Positions 27,901 through 36,389 of a stretch of DNA of 64,000 bases are shown here, one piece after another. The position numbers and the translations under genes are program-made. The DNA comes from Allomuricauda sp. CAU 1633 (GTDB taxonomy: Bacteria > Bacteroidota > Bacteroidia > Flavobacteriales > Flavobacteriaceae). Location of the stretch: positions 744,001-808,000 of the forward strand of contig NZ_JAFLNE010000002.1 in NCBI RefSeq assembly GCF_017313225.1, in the 5' to 3' direction. Position 1 is the first letter of the stretch. The number at the start of each line of letters is the position of its first letter. The notes beneath the pieces are model-generated. The model was not told the origin of the DNA, searched no databases, and saw only the letters and a program-made list of their open reading frames with translations.

Positions 27901-30900
27901 TGCTTGAAATTTGATCGGTAGCTGTAGTAATGGTGCCCGTTCCGGTAACATCGGTTCCGCCACCGTCACTGCTGAACGTATAGTCATAGGTAGCTCCCAC
28001 TTCTGCATCGGTAAAAGTGAAGGACACTGCGGCCTCATTGTCGGGGTTGATGAAATCTTGATCAATTTCAACATTATAGCCATTAGGTGCAATCTCGTCC
28101 TTATCGGTGACCATGACATCAAGGTCCATTGAATTGTCCCCTCCACTGGCTGTGGCTGTAATGGAAACTTCATAGGTATTGTCTGTATTGGCATCCGTCG
28201 GATTCTCATAATCCGGTGGGTTGATAAATGTGAGTATTCCAGATGCCTCATCTATATTGAACAAATCATTGTCTCCTCCTGCCGCTAATGCATAAGTTAT
28301 TTCTGCATCCGATGGGCTTCCCGCACCATCATTGGCGTCAATGTTAGCCGCTGAAGCTGTGTTGTTTTCTTCAAAAGATACTTCGAAAGGAGCTGTGGGA
28401 TCAGTGAATACGGGGATGAAATTATGTGTAAAACCACTCAGGGTCCCTGTTCCGCCAGAAGTAGTCACCGCGACATCTCCCGAAGCCCCAGTTCCAACTG
28501 TGGCAGTTATCTGCGTTGCGGAATCTATGGTAAAAGATGTTGCATCAACCCCTCCAAAAGTAACTGATGTAGTTCCCAAAAAATTGGTTCCCGTAATGGT
28601 GACCGTATCATCTTTAAGTACCGAATTTGGTGTAAATGAGTCTATGGTCGGGGGCAATCGATAGGCTATGGCATAGTGTTGCTTTACCCAATAGCTCCAA
28701 TCGCAGCAGCCGTTGGAACCATCACTGTGTTTATAAAAAATCCCACCCCAGCCTTTGGCGTCTACATTGAGCCCGACCGATTTTAAATATTCTTCAACAT
28801 CAGGTATCTCGTTCAATCCTGATTCAATGGTATGGAAGCTTCCATATTCTTCGGTCACCAATTGAATGTACATACCCTCAGGGGCTTTAAAGTATACTGG
28901 ATTGGGGATGTCATAATAAAACCCATAATCCCCATCGGTATGGGCCCACTGTGTTGGAGACCCATCTTCCTGGAGAAGATTTATAAAAACAAAATCGGTG
29001 GCTGTAGCATTCCCTAAGGGATTAATGACCGTAAGGTCTCCTGAGGAGCCCGCACCTACCACAGCCGTAATCTGATTGTCCGAATCTACATTGAAACTTG
29101 CGGCAGCGGTTCCACCGAATTGCACTGAGGTTGTACCTGTGAAGTTACTTCCCGAAATGGTTATCGTTTCGCCATTGCCCGCAGCTTTAGGAGAGAAATC
29201 AGTTATGGTTACCGTATCATCTAAATTAGTGACCGATACCGTAATCAATTGGTTCGAGCTTCCATCACTATCCAATGCTGTTACAGTAATCTGATAGTTG
29301 TTGTCCGTGTTGGCATCATTGGGACTTTCAAAGTCAGGAGCGGATTGAAAAGTTAATTCACCCGTGCTAGCATCTATGGAAAAGAGGTCGTTATCACCTC
29401 CCGAAGCCAAACTATAGGTGATACCGGCATCACTGCTGCCCCCATCTCCGTTGTTGGCATCAACATTTAATACCGTGCCCGTACCATTTTCAGCAAAATT
29501 GACTGTATTGGCACTGGTGAAAGCCGGAAGGTTCAATAAGGTGTTGTTGGTTACCTGAATGGTTTCGCTTAAATCATCCGTAGTGGCATTGCTATCCGTT
29601 TGGTCTTGGGTATGACTTACCGTGTTGGTGATATTATTGGAACTACCATCGTTACCCACCACATAATCTGCAGTGGCTTCAATGATCAAGGTCTGAACTG
29701 CTCCACTAGCGAGAGTACCAATTGTCCAATTAGGGCTGGACCAACTACCGGTTGAAGGTGTAGCATCCACTAAAGTTAATCCTGCTGGAAGCGCATCGGT
29801 AACCACTAAATTGGTAACGGGCGCATTTCCTAGGTTCTGTACCCGAATGGTAAAATTCACGGTATCCCCATCGTCAATACTGTTGGTGTCTGCCGTTTTT
29901 CGAACATATACATCTGGGTTGCAGTAGTAGACCGAGGTGGTCTGGGAATCATAATCACAATTACTTTTGGACACCCTTACGAAATAGTCTCCTGCTTCTG
30001 TAGGGTTATAGGTATCTGAAGTGGCTCCTACAATTTCTTCGCCATTGAAAAACCATTGAAAAGATTGGTAATCCCCCGAATTGGTAACCGCAAGGCTTGC
30101 TCCTGGAAGACACACATCTCCAGTTACGGACACATTTACATCAGAAACATTGTCAAAACCGGAAAAATACCCGGCCACACTTCGATCGCCTACATATCCA
30201 AAAAAACCTACAGCAATTGACGAGGTTGAGGTAACTTCAACATTACCGCTAAGCCCGCTCATGTAGAACGTTTTCCAATCTGAATTGCCCGGAACTGCTT
30301 GCGAAGCAGGTTTGGTCACCACTCCTGTTCCATCGGTAACTACGATATCATTATCGGCTGATGCTGTTGATGCGATAATGGTAATTCCTGAGGTAAAACT
30401 TAGGCCAGCAATATTGGTAATATCACTGATGTTGTCCAAAGCATCTGGAAGCAAACAACTAACGGGAGCAATAAAGTTCATTCCGATATTGGCTGCAGAT
30501 GTGGTCCCGGCAATGTTTTGGTAGGCATAGGCGTTTTTTGAAGTCCTCACATACATATTGGACCCCGCCGAAGTCCCAGAGTAGTTTGTTCCATCCACCC
30601 TGTAGTATTCCCCGGCGTCAATAGTAGCGGCAGGAGTTCCACTGCTGCCCACGTAGATATCGGTATCGTTTTCCGTGGCTAGGATAATGGCGAATTCCAA
30701 GGTATCACCGCCATTACCGCGCACAAAAATGTATTCTTTTCCCAATAAATCAACAGGGACGGGTTGGTCTATGCCAGCATCCCTAAGTTCGGAAGTGGAA
30801 AGTACGGAGTAATTTAAACCACCATTACTTATTACAATATCTTTATCAGAAGATACCAAGGCACCCAACCAACCCTCTAGGTTGGCATCGGTTTGGTCCA

Positions 30901-31552
30901 CCACGGCCTCAACTACATAACTTTCATTGGCATCCAAATTTATGGTCAAAGTGTTATCCGTGATACCACCTGCATCGGAACCCAAACGGAATTCACTGTC
31001 GGGGTCATAACCGGAAATGGTCACCGAAGTATTATCCTCAGTGGCCATGATTCCCAAAGTTGTTGTGTTATTGACGTTTCCGGATCGTGATTGCGGAATA
31101 CCTCCCCAACGAAATTCTGTTCCCATAGCGGCCCGACCTTTACTGGTCAGGGATGTTGCCTGCGATCCACTATAGGCTCTATAGTTCACATAAAAATCTT
31201 CCCCGTTTTCAGATTCAAACCGAAGACCACTATTGGCAAGGACAATACCCGTATTGGTATCGCTAACCATGGTAATGTCATTGTTTCCACTGGTCAAACT
31301 ATACTCACCAGGTGATGTATTGGAAATGGAGATGGTGGTAACCGGCGTAGCACTGGTTCCCACATACACATCCACATTAAAAGCTGTTGTGGACGGGGTG
31401 GACAGATAAACGGATTGAACATCAACTGCACCTGTAGTGGCGCGTTGTTTCAATGGTGGCAAATAGTGTAAATCGCTAAGTTGTGCAAAACTTTTTCCTA
31501 CACATAAAAACAATAGGACGAAAAAGAAAATTGATGGTTTTTGGTTGCGCAT
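24920..31552 (-). CDS. giant multidomain surface protein with type B T9SS sorting domain
   Basis: About 2210 residues. I use the start at 31552 (MRNQKPSIFFFVLLFLCVG, signal peptide); a Met 20 codons earlier is possible. Domains by eye: IgGFc-binding-like N-terminal region (about 25-470), an Ig/PKD-like domain (478-538), DUF11 (545-638), cadherin-like (671-775), IPT/TIG (778-858), a unique Cys/Trp-containing insert (858-968), a second TIG (968-1041) and cadherin-like (1048-1155), two near-identical 100-residue Ig-like modules (about 1158-1358), a short and then a long run of calcium-binding thrombospondin type 3 repeats (1371-1438, 1768-2118) around more Ig-like domains, and a gliding-motility-associated C-terminal domain (FTPNGDGNNDTW, VFNRYGHEVF, GSYLYVIDLGDG). 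It should be secreted by the type IX system and anchored through PorP/SprF. Confidence 0.9.
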   Translation of the reverse strand: MRNQKPSIFFFVLLFLCVGKSFAQLSDLHYLPPLKQRATTGAVDVQSVYLSTPSTTAFNVDVYVGTSATPVTTISISNTSPGEYSLTSGNNDITMVSDTNTGIVLANSGLRFESENGEDFYVNYRAYSGSQATSLTSKGRAAMGTEFRWGGIPQSRSGNVNNTTTLGIMATEDNTSVTISGYDPDSEFRLGSDAGGITDNTLTINLDANESYVVEAVVDQTDANLEGWLGALVSSDKDIVISNGGLNYSVLSTSELRDAGIDQPVPVDLLGKEYIFVRGNGGDTLEFAIILATENDTDIYVGSSGTPAATIDAGEYYRVDGTNYSGTSAGSNMYVRTSKNAYAYQNIAGTTSAANIGMNFIAPVSCLLPDALDNISDITNIAGLSFTSGITIIASTASADNDIVVTDGTGVVTKPASQAVPGNSDWKTFYMSGLSGNVEVTSTSSIAVGFFGYVGDRSVAGYFSGFDNVSDVNVSVTGDVCLPGASLAVTNSGDYQSFQWFFNGEEIVGATSDTYNPTEAGDYFVRVSKSNCDYDSQTTSVYYCNPDVYVRKTADTNSIDDGDTVNFTIRVQNLGNAPVTNLVVTDALPAGLTLVDATPSTGSWSSPNWTIGTLASGAVQTLIIEATADYVVGNDGSSNNITNTVSHTQDQTDSNATTDDLSETIQVTNNTLLNLPAFTSANTVNFAENGTGTVLNVDANNGDGGSSDAGITYSLASGGDNDLFSIDASTGELTFQSAPDFESPNDANTDNNYQITVTALDSDGSSNQLITVSVTNLDDTVTITDFSPKAAGNGETITISGSNFTGTTSVQFGGTAAASFNVDSDNQITAVVGAGSSGDLTVINPLGNATATDFVFINLLQEDGSPTQWAHTDGDYGFYYDIPNPVYFKAPEGMYIQLVTEEYGSFHTIESGLNEIPDVEEYLKSVGLNVDAKGWGGIFYKHSDGSNGCCDWSYWVKQHYAIAYRLPPTIDSFTPNSVLKDDTVTITGTNFLGTTSVTFGGVDATSFTIDSATQITATVGTGASGDVAVTTSGGTGTLSGFTHNFIPVFTDPTAPFEVSFEENNTASAANIDANDGAGSPSDAEITYALAAGGDNDLFNIDEASGILTFINPPDYENPTDANTDNTYEVSITATASGGDNSMDLDVMVTDKDEIAPNGYNVEIDQDFINPDNEAAVSFTFTDAEVGATYDYTFSSDGGGTDVTGTGTITTATDQISSIDLSGLGDGTITLSVTLTDDSNNEGNPATDDIEKDTTAPNGYTVVINQNPIDADNENAASFTFADAEVGATYDYTFSSDGGGTDVTGTGTIATATDQISSIDLSGLEDGTITLSVTLTDDSNNEGNPASDDTTKDTDSDGDGIKNNVDNCPSISNNNQLDTDSDGEGDVCDIDDDGDGTPDVDDAFPLDDSEDTDTDGDGIGNNTDTDDDNDLLLDGEDPNPLVDTQTTTPAMTLPATDGTSYDNLTINYYVPEAPLANSVRLIFESVEDVNSPITLQLQDPVANDINTFDIDAKNLASASEVVSASSSSLVNGAAYDITLVYQDALGNDPAEVTNTNHTIITDLEFTYITITSDNASPELARQGDRISVEFGFNRAVNQVALSILGATIMFDDSALIGENTYLGYIEVNDAMSEGPVGFTLTANPSTDNLVASTTTDGSSVTIDTTGPQPSLVIDESLYLEPFTIQLQFSEPVFNLAPYPVMIAPDGNGQPMANLGALQEVTPGLVYNITVTPLIPGELVFFNDNYGIARDEAGNDTKPLGFVNGMYYDLDSDNDGIGDSTDTDDDNDGTPDSEDAFPFDDSEHTDTDGDGTGDNTDDDDDNDGTPDSEDAFPLDDSEDTDTDGDGSGDNADADDDNDGTPDSEDDFPLDGSEDTDTDGDGQGDNADDDIDGDGIPNDEDVYPDGEITDMDNDGVPDAEDAFPNDPNESVDSDGDGTGDNADEDDDNDGTPDSEDAFPFDDSEDTDTDGDGTGDNTDDDIDGDGVPNDEDVYPNGEIIDTDNDGVPDAEDAFPNDPNESMDSDGDGQGDNVDTDDDNDGTPDTEDAFPWDASEDTDTDGDGQGDNSDPDDDNDGTPDSEDAFPKDSSEDSDNDGDGIGDNGDDDDDNDGVPDGDDDFPMESEPSIIPAQAFTPNGDGNNDTWIVPGIENYPNNVVRVFNRYGHEVFATQSYHNDWGGIYKENREKLPAGSYLYVIDLGDGSAPMEGWIFINY
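25200..26250 (-). repeat. thrombospondin type 3 calcium-binding repeat array (coding)
   Basis: Within the giant gene, roughly 350 residues consist of Asp-rich units such as DTDGDGTGDNTDDDDDNDGT followed by PDSEDAFPFDDSED, with periods of about 23 and 36 residues. At DNA level the units are highly similar and are prone to recombination and assembly errors. A shorter array of the same kind lies at about 27240-27440. Confidence 0.85.
27481..28080 (-). repeat. tandem 300-bp duplication inside the giant gene
   Basis: The segment containing TGCTTGAAATTTGATCGGT at 27601 recurs at 27901, exactly 300 bases (100 codons) away, and the surrounding sequence matches closely over most of the unit. It encodes two consecutive Ig-like modules (GATYDYTFSSDGGGTDVTGT in both). 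The near-identity at silent sites points to a recent duplication or ongoing gene conversion. Confidence 0.85.
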
Positions 31553-31856
31553 TGGTCGTAGACTTTTGGTATCTATTGGTTTTTGGTTTTTATTTAGTTT
31601 GAGAAATGGCATAGCAAGGTCATGCCACCAGACAGCGGTTATTTTGAATTTGGCCCCAGATGTATTGAGGCACCCTGAAAAGCTTGAAAAATTTTGGAAG
31701 GGACTCTAGTAACGCTATATCATAAAATGAAAACTGTTTTTGGTTAATTCTCAGTTATTGCATTTTATCATTTTCTTACAGCGATTCACCGAATATTGTA
31801 CGATGTTTCTTATTCTCATGAAAGAAACGGGAGTGGTATAAGGTTATTTCATGTAA

Positions 31857-31886
31857 TCACAAAAAAAATTGACAAATGTCAATTTT
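31857..31886 (-). terminator. AT-rich hairpin with T run (second terminator candidate)
   Basis: AAAATTGACA (31865-31874) and TGTCAATTTT (31877-31886) are perfect 10-base arms with a two-base loop. On the minus strand the hairpin is followed by a run of T. The stem is AT-rich, so efficiency is doubtful; it may back up the stronger hairpin at 31924. Confidence 0.45.
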
Positions 31887-31923
31887 GTGTCATTTTCTTA
31901 CAGATAGTGAAGGTGGGTTGTGG

Positions 31924-31973
31924 AAAAAAATGGCCTTCCCCGAATCATATAAAATGAATTCATAGGAAGGCCA
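31924..31973 (-). terminator. terminator of the haloperoxidase operon
   Basis: TGGCCTTCC (31931-31939) pairs perfectly with GGAAGGCCA (31965-31973) around a 25-base loop. On the minus strand it is followed directly by seven T. It lies about 70 bases after the haloperoxidase stop codon. Confidence 0.75.
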
Positions 31974-32045
31974 ATTCAAAAGGATAAAATAATTATGGTA
32001 ATCTACAAATGGAGTTTAGCGCATAACCATACAACTGGTTTGATA

Positions 32046-33587
32046 CTAATTATCGGCTCCATCAGCCCTTGCACGGTCTATGGTGTATTGGGCAACCTCA
32101 CGACCCTGTTCTGTACCTACGGTGGCATCAAAACTCCAATGGATTCCTCCATATACCCGTGATATGGCAGCTTCCTCAGCCCATGCTCGTACTGTGGAAG
32201 CTTCATCCGGAAAAATATAGGCCAATACTTCAGATGCGGCAGCGGAAAACACACTGTGACCAGAGGTGTAGCTTGGGAAATTTGGAGTACCCGCTATAGT
32301 TTCAAATCCTTCAATGAGCTGAATGGGCCTTGGATAATGATAATAATATTTGGCGTCCCAACAACTGATTCCCCCATCCATGATGGCCATATTCATGTAG
32401 GCCAATGTTCGGGCTGTTTGCAAAGGATTCAATTTGTATTCCACAATAAATTCATTGGCAATACGATTCCAGTGACCTGGTGGGGTATAGGTGCCCAGTC
32501 CGTCTTGCCAAAAGTTGGCAATCCGTCTTTTTTCATCCGTCATGTTTCGGGCATGATCTTTTAACAATTCCACATCGTCCAAAAATTCTTGGGAGTCCAA
32601 TTGTGGTGGGGGAATGGGTCGTACACTTTCTACATCATCAATACTCCACATGGTTACTTGACTAAACAATGGTGTAAGTCCAACCGGGCGTACTGGGATT
32701 TCAAGATTGTCCCAAGCCCATCCAAATCGATCATAAGCAGCTTGTTTAATGGAATCTGAAACTGCTTTTGGAGTTTGCGCACTGCTCATACCGTCTGTAC
32801 TGGCACGGGACAATCCCATGGCCGAAACGGCATCGCCGATGGCCACACCCGCCGTAATATCACTCTGTACATTGCCACCAGAATTTATAAGACTCTCCAA
32901 ATGTTCTTCTTCCAATTCTTGCAGATATTCAGCTTCCAACGGAAACATGGCTGTTAAAATGTTGCGTGACGCTCTGGCAATTACCGCTCCATCTGAAGGA
33001 TAAGAAGGAATGTCATTTTCTTCGTAGGCATACCTAATGCTTTCATCAACTTGATAAGGTGCGGCTCTATTATATTGGTATTTATAATGCCAAGCACTGA
33101 TGAGACCATCGAACTGGGCAACCGACATATAGGCCAACGCTCTGCTGGCATACGGAGGGTGCGCGAATGGAAAAGCCGGTGGACCTTCTGGATTTGATGG
33201 ATTCGGTAAGGTATAGCTACCGTCTTCATTGGGGCCTGGAATCAAGTTGTATTTGGCAATGAGTTCCAGCGCGATTTCGTTCCAGCGTACCGTAGGATTA
33301 TTGGTCCAGTATTTTACGGCATTCTTTTGTTTTGAGGTCATACTGACTGTAGCAGTTTTTGTGGCATCAAGCTCATCCTGATACGCTTGGGAATCCGTGG
33401 CATCAGGAGCGTCTATGTCAATGGCGTCTCCAGCATCCAATAAAACTGGGGTCCAGTCCCCTCCATTTTCGTTGAGTTCGGTAAAGGTATACCCCTCATA
33501 AGGAAGGTACCTTGGTGTATCCTTTTCACAAGAGGCCAAAAGAATAAGCCCGATGGCCAATAGCAGTGTATATATCTTATTGTTCAT
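32046..33587 (-). CDS. vanadium-dependent haloperoxidase / PAP2 superfamily lipoprotein
   Basis: A 513-residue lipoprotein (LILLASCEKD). The C-terminal half carries all three vanadate/phosphate-binding motifs: KYYYHYPRP (K-x6-RP), FPSYTSGHS (the PSGH-like motif in the haloperoxidase form) and SRVYGGIHWSFDA (SR-x5-H-x3-D). The N-terminal half looks like a degenerate copy (KYQYNRAAP, IPSYPSDGAV), the two halves matching around LAYMSVAQFDGLIS and LAYMNMAIMDGGIS. It may be a haloperoxidase or an acid phosphatase; the sequence alone does not decide. It overlaps the preceding outer-membrane protein gene by 11 bases and should share its transcript. Confidence 0.85.
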   Translation of the reverse strand: MNNKIYTLLLAIGLILLASCEKDTPRYLPYEGYTFTELNENGGDWTPVLLDAGDAIDIDAPDATDSQAYQDELDATKTATVSMTSKQKNAVKYWTNNPTVRWNEIALELIAKYNLIPGPNEDGSYTLPNPSNPEGPPAFPFAHPPYASRALAYMSVAQFDGLISAWHYKYQYNRAAPYQVDESIRYAYEENDIPSYPSDGAVIARASRNILTAMFPLEAEYLQELEEEHLESLINSGGNVQSDITAGVAIGDAVSAMGLSRASTDGMSSAQTPKAVSDSIKQAAYDRFGWAWDNLEIPVRPVGLTPLFSQVTMWSIDDVESVRPIPPPQLDSQEFLDDVELLKDHARNMTDEKRRIANFWQDGLGTYTPPGHWNRIANEFIVEYKLNPLQTARTLAYMNMAIMDGGISCWDAKYYYHYPRPIQLIEGFETIAGTPNFPSYTSGHSVFSAAASEVLAYIFPDEASTVRAWAEEAAISRVYGGIHWSFDATVGTEQGREVAQYTIDRARADGADN

Positions 33588-34590
33588 TTTCTTCTACTTG
33601 GATTGATTTCTTGAATGGGTTGAACTGATAGGTAACACCAAAACCGGTGTTACTTAGTTTGGGCATATTTTGTCCGTCAATGATCCTATTGTGATAGGCC
33701 ACAACGCCCAATCCTTTCACTGATTTAAAATAGTACTGGGCGGAAAAGCCAATGCGATCAAATTTCACCCGGTTTGTGGGTTGTGCCGGATTATAGGCTC
33801 TGATGTCATCTCCGCTGGTCGATGCCAATCCCGTATAGTTGAACTCAAGTTTAAGGGAGTAATCAAAGAACCATTTTCCCACAACGCCATCATAGGTCCA
33901 TGCATTGGGCACGTCCATCCAAGCGGTATAATAACTGCCATCGGCATAATAATAATCCCGTTCGGCTTCGGTATAGCCACGCCATAAATGGGCAATGGAA
34001 CCTCGTACATAAAATCCATTGTTCCATTGGTATTGACTAATGGCCCTAAGTCCGAACTCAGGAGCACCAGCACCAATGCTATAAGGTTTGTAATCCGAAA
34101 GATAATTAGTGAAAGGGGTAGAGAAACTTGCTGTGGCAAAGGCGGTGAGTTCCCCATTGTTCACAGTTTCTTGTATGGCACGATACTTAACGGCCAATCC
34201 TAAATCCTGAAAACCACGTGCACCGGTAAATTTCCCTCCATTGGGTTCCGATGATTCGGTCCTAATAAAAGGCAATCCGATATAAAAGTTGAGGTCATCG
34301 AAAATACCAATAGCCGCCATAGGAAGCACTGTATTACGGTCTACTGTTGCAATGGTCTCATTGGAGCGCAGGTAATCGCCTTCCCAGTACCGGTCAAAAG
34401 AACCCATGTCATAGGCAAATAAGACGCAAATATTCTTGGAAGGCATCATAAGGGCGTCGCTGGGAGTCTGTGCTTCCAAGGATGTTGTTGAACCAACATA
34501 CAAAAGGACTTGGAGCATAAATGTGCAAGCCCCAAAGAAGCCAATTTTATGCTTGGATGAAACTCTACAAGCATTCTTTGTTTGAATCAT
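33577..34590 (-). CDS. outer-membrane protein (transporter / phenol-degradation MetA-like)
   Basis: About 337 residues. I choose the Met at 34590 because it gives a signal region (FFGACTFMLQVLLYVGSTTSLEAQ); a Met 23 codons earlier adds an untypical extension. The body has long amphipathic strands (FYIGLPFIRT, GFYVRGSIAHLWRGY, FDYSLKLEFNYTGLAST, IGFSAQYYFKSVKGLGVVAYHNR) ending in a barrel-type strand (GFGVTYQFNPF) and a short charged tail. Function unknown; being coupled to the haloperoxidase-like gene suggests it serves export or uptake of that enzyme's substrate. Confidence 0.7.
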   Translation of the reverse strand: MIQTKNACRVSSKHKIGFFGACTFMLQVLLYVGSTTSLEAQTPSDALMMPSKNICVLFAYDMGSFDRYWEGDYLRSNETIATVDRNTVLPMAAIGIFDDLNFYIGLPFIRTESSEPNGGKFTGARGFQDLGLAVKYRAIQETVNNGELTAFATASFSTPFTNYLSDYKPYSIGAGAPEFGLRAISQYQWNNGFYVRGSIAHLWRGYTEAERDYYYADGSYYTAWMDVPNAWTYDGVVGKWFFDYSLKLEFNYTGLASTSGDDIRAYNPAQPTNRVKFDRIGFSAQYYFKSVKGLGVVAYHNRIIDGQNMPKLSNTGFGVTYQFNPFKKSIQVEENEQ

Positions 34591-34814
34591 GTTTAAGGTT
34601 TGATTGAAAGGTTTCTTAATAGATTGATTTTCAATGCATTGAAAAGATTTATCTTGCAATGCTGTTGTTGCGGGCTAAAATAGACTTATGGATCAAGCGC
34701 AATGACTAATAAAAGATTAAGGGAGGTTAGGAAAAGAATAATGAAGCTAAGGAAAGACTAAAATAGACTAGCTTGTACTTAACTATTGAAAAACAATACC
34801 TTGAGCTGGGTTAC

Positions 34815-35426
34815 TTAAAAGGATTCTATAGTCCTAAAAGTAAGGTTGATTCTTGGTTTGTGAATGACTTTGGTAGGGGGGAGGCGATGCAGCCAATGGG
34901 TCTGTGTGGAACCTTTCATCACCAACAAGCTGCCATGTTCCAAGAGCAAGGTTATTTTTTCCTTGGTTTTTTTGTGCTTAAAAGAAAATCGCCGCTCCGC
35001 TCCAAAGCTTAAGGAACCAATGGCACCGTCTTTTTTAAGGTCTTTTTCGGCATCACTGTGCCACGCCATGCCTTCCTCCCCAGAGTGGTAAAGATTCAAC
35101 AAGCACGAATTGTAGGTTTCCCCACTTTGTTTTTCCACCAATTGCTTCAATTCCAAAAGTTCCTCGGTCCATGGCAGGGCTCTTTTAGTGGTATTGGAGT
35201 AGGTATATTCAAAAGGTCGGTCACCATACCAAGCTACCTTTCGCTTGGTTTCAATGCGTTTCCCATAGATAATGGCCACATCATTTTTCCAATCGATGGT
35301 TTCCAACAGTTTTTCGTAATAGCTATTTGCAGCTTCAAAACCCATGATTGCGCCATGATAATTGACAATACCATCGCAGGGCAACCAATTTTTGCTGGGG
35401 TCTATTTGGCTACTGAATAAATCCAT
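34815..35426 (-). CDS. alkB: AlkB-type alpha-ketoglutarate-dependent DNA repair dioxygenase
   Basis: A 203-residue Fe(II)/2-oxoglutarate dioxygenase. It has the iron ligands H-x-D in GMAWHSDAE and the distal His in THWLHRLPPT, and the 2-oxoglutarate-binding Arg pair in KPRINLTFR. The region LPWTEELLELKQLVE and NSCLLNLYHSGEEGM match the AlkB family of small size (ALKBH2/3-like). It oxidatively removes alkyl groups such as 1-methyladenine and 3-methylcytosine from DNA. It is the last gene of a four-gene alkylation-response operon and overlaps the Ada-type zinc protein by 17 bases. Confidence 0.9.
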   Translation of the reverse strand: MDLFSSQIDPSKNWLPCDGIVNYHGAIMGFEAANSYYEKLLETIDWKNDVAIIYGKRIETKRKVAWYGDRPFEYTYSNTTKRALPWTEELLELKQLVEKQSGETYNSCLLNLYHSGEEGMAWHSDAEKDLKKDGAIGSLSFGAERRFSFKHKKTKEKITLLLEHGSLLVMKGSTQTHWLHRLPPTKVIHKPRINLTFRTIESF

Positions 35427-35658
35427 TCTTCCATTTTTTATACGCGGTCTTCATGCAATGTCCGCAAGGTCTGTACTCCATGGAAAGTGCTTCCTCTTCC
35501 GAAGTGAAAAATACACGGTTTTTACGCTTCATGCGTTTACCCGAGGTGCATTTCAAGGTACCATAAATCTTTAGATTTTTGTTTCCACCAAATAGGATTT
35601 TTCCATTTTTGATACCTTGTCTGACCGTTGAATCCGTTAATAAAGAGTGCTGTTCCAT
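35410..35658 (-). CDS. stand-alone Ada-type metal-binding domain protein (cysteine-depleted)
   Basis: About 82 residues, starting at the Met at 35658 (MEQHSLLTDSTVRQGIKNG), one base after the stop of the oxygenase gene. The fold is that of the N-terminal zinc domain of Ada: NRVFFTSEEEAL then YRPCGHC align with Ada's FFANASEAL and FRPCKRC. Ada has four cysteines (38, 42, 69, 72); here only one of the first two remains (LKCTSGKRM), so either the methyl-accepting Cys38 or a ligand is missing. Related short proteins are common in Bacteroidota. It may sense rather than repair; the role is unproved. Confidence 0.75.
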   Translation of the reverse strand: MEQHSLLTDSTVRQGIKNGKILFGGNKNLKIYGTLKCTSGKRMKRKNRVFFTSEEEALSMEYRPCGHCMKTAYKKWKNGFIQ

Positions 35659-35659
35659 T

Positions 35660-36373
35660 TTAACTAATGGCATCATGAAAGATAATGCCCAAGGCATATC
35701 GGTTACCTTGGTGGACCTCGCTCACTCCATGTTTCATGTTGACACGATAGTACCCTTTTTGTCCCTTTACAGGTCTAAAATTGGTGGTAAAGAAAAGTAA
35801 ATCCCCTTTTTTGGGCTTAAGTACAATGGCTTTGGATTGTGCTCGTGGGGTTTGCTGGGTCATTACAAATTCACCCCCGAGAAAGTCCACATCCGGTTCA
35901 CTCAGTACAAGCAAAGCTTGTATGGGAAAATAGACGTCTCCATACAGGTCTTGGTGCAAAGTGTTGAAACCTCCCTTGCCATATTTGAGTATCAGTGGGG
36001 TAGGCTTCAGTTGCCCTTTTTCCTTGCATTGTTCCAATAATTGTTGATGGGTCTCAGGAAAAACCTTGTCAATTTTTAAGGCTTTCATCCAAAGATTGGC
36101 CACCGGAGCAAGATGGGGATAAAACGCTGTCCTCAATGTTTGGATTTTCTCTGGGAGTGGATAGTCAAAATACTTGTATTCTCCCAAGCCAAATCGGTAA
36201 CGTTCCATCACCACCGTTTTTCGGTAACCATTGGGTTTTTGATAAAGCTGCACCAAATCTTCGCATTCAGAAGAACTTAGAAAACTTGGGACGATTGCAT
36301 AACCATTTTGATGCAAATTTTCGTGCACCAAAGTCCAATCAATTTGAGGCATAGCTTGTTCTGTCTTTTCCAT
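35660..36373 (-). CDS. 2OG-Fe(II) oxygenase linked to alkylation response
   Basis: A 237-residue 2-oxoglutarate-Fe(II) oxygenase. The iron motif is NTLHQDLYGD (His-x-Asp), with a distal His in VNMKHGVSEV and the co-substrate Arg in NRYALGIIF. It is of the group that commonly sits beside ada and alkB genes in bacteria (COG3826-like), distinct from AlkB itself; its substrate is unknown. The gene starts 16 bases after ada and ends one base before the Ada-domain gene, consistent with a single message. Confidence 0.8.
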   Translation of the reverse strand: MEKTEQAMPQIDWTLVHENLHQNGYAIVPSFLSSSECEDLVQLYQKPNGYRKTVVMERYRFGLGEYKYFDYPLPEKIQTLRTAFYPHLAPVANLWMKALKIDKVFPETHQQLLEQCKEKGQLKPTPLILKYGKGGFNTLHQDLYGDVYFPIQALLVLSEPDVDFLGGEFVMTQQTPRAQSKAIVLKPKKGDLLFFTTNFRPVKGQKGYYRVNMKHGVSEVHQGNRYALGIIFHDAIS

Positions 36374-36389
36374 AGGATTCTGGATAATA

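Larger units (their letters stand above)
31553..32045. other. 493-base non-coding region between the adhesin and haloperoxidase genes
   Basis: No gene is supported. It carries two hairpins oriented to end minus-strand transcripts (31857-31886 and 31924-31973) and a 14-base direct repeat, TCATTTTCTTACAG, at 31768-31781 and 31890-31903. The start of the adhesin message must lie in the lower part, but no exact TAnnTTTG box was found. Confidence 0.6.
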
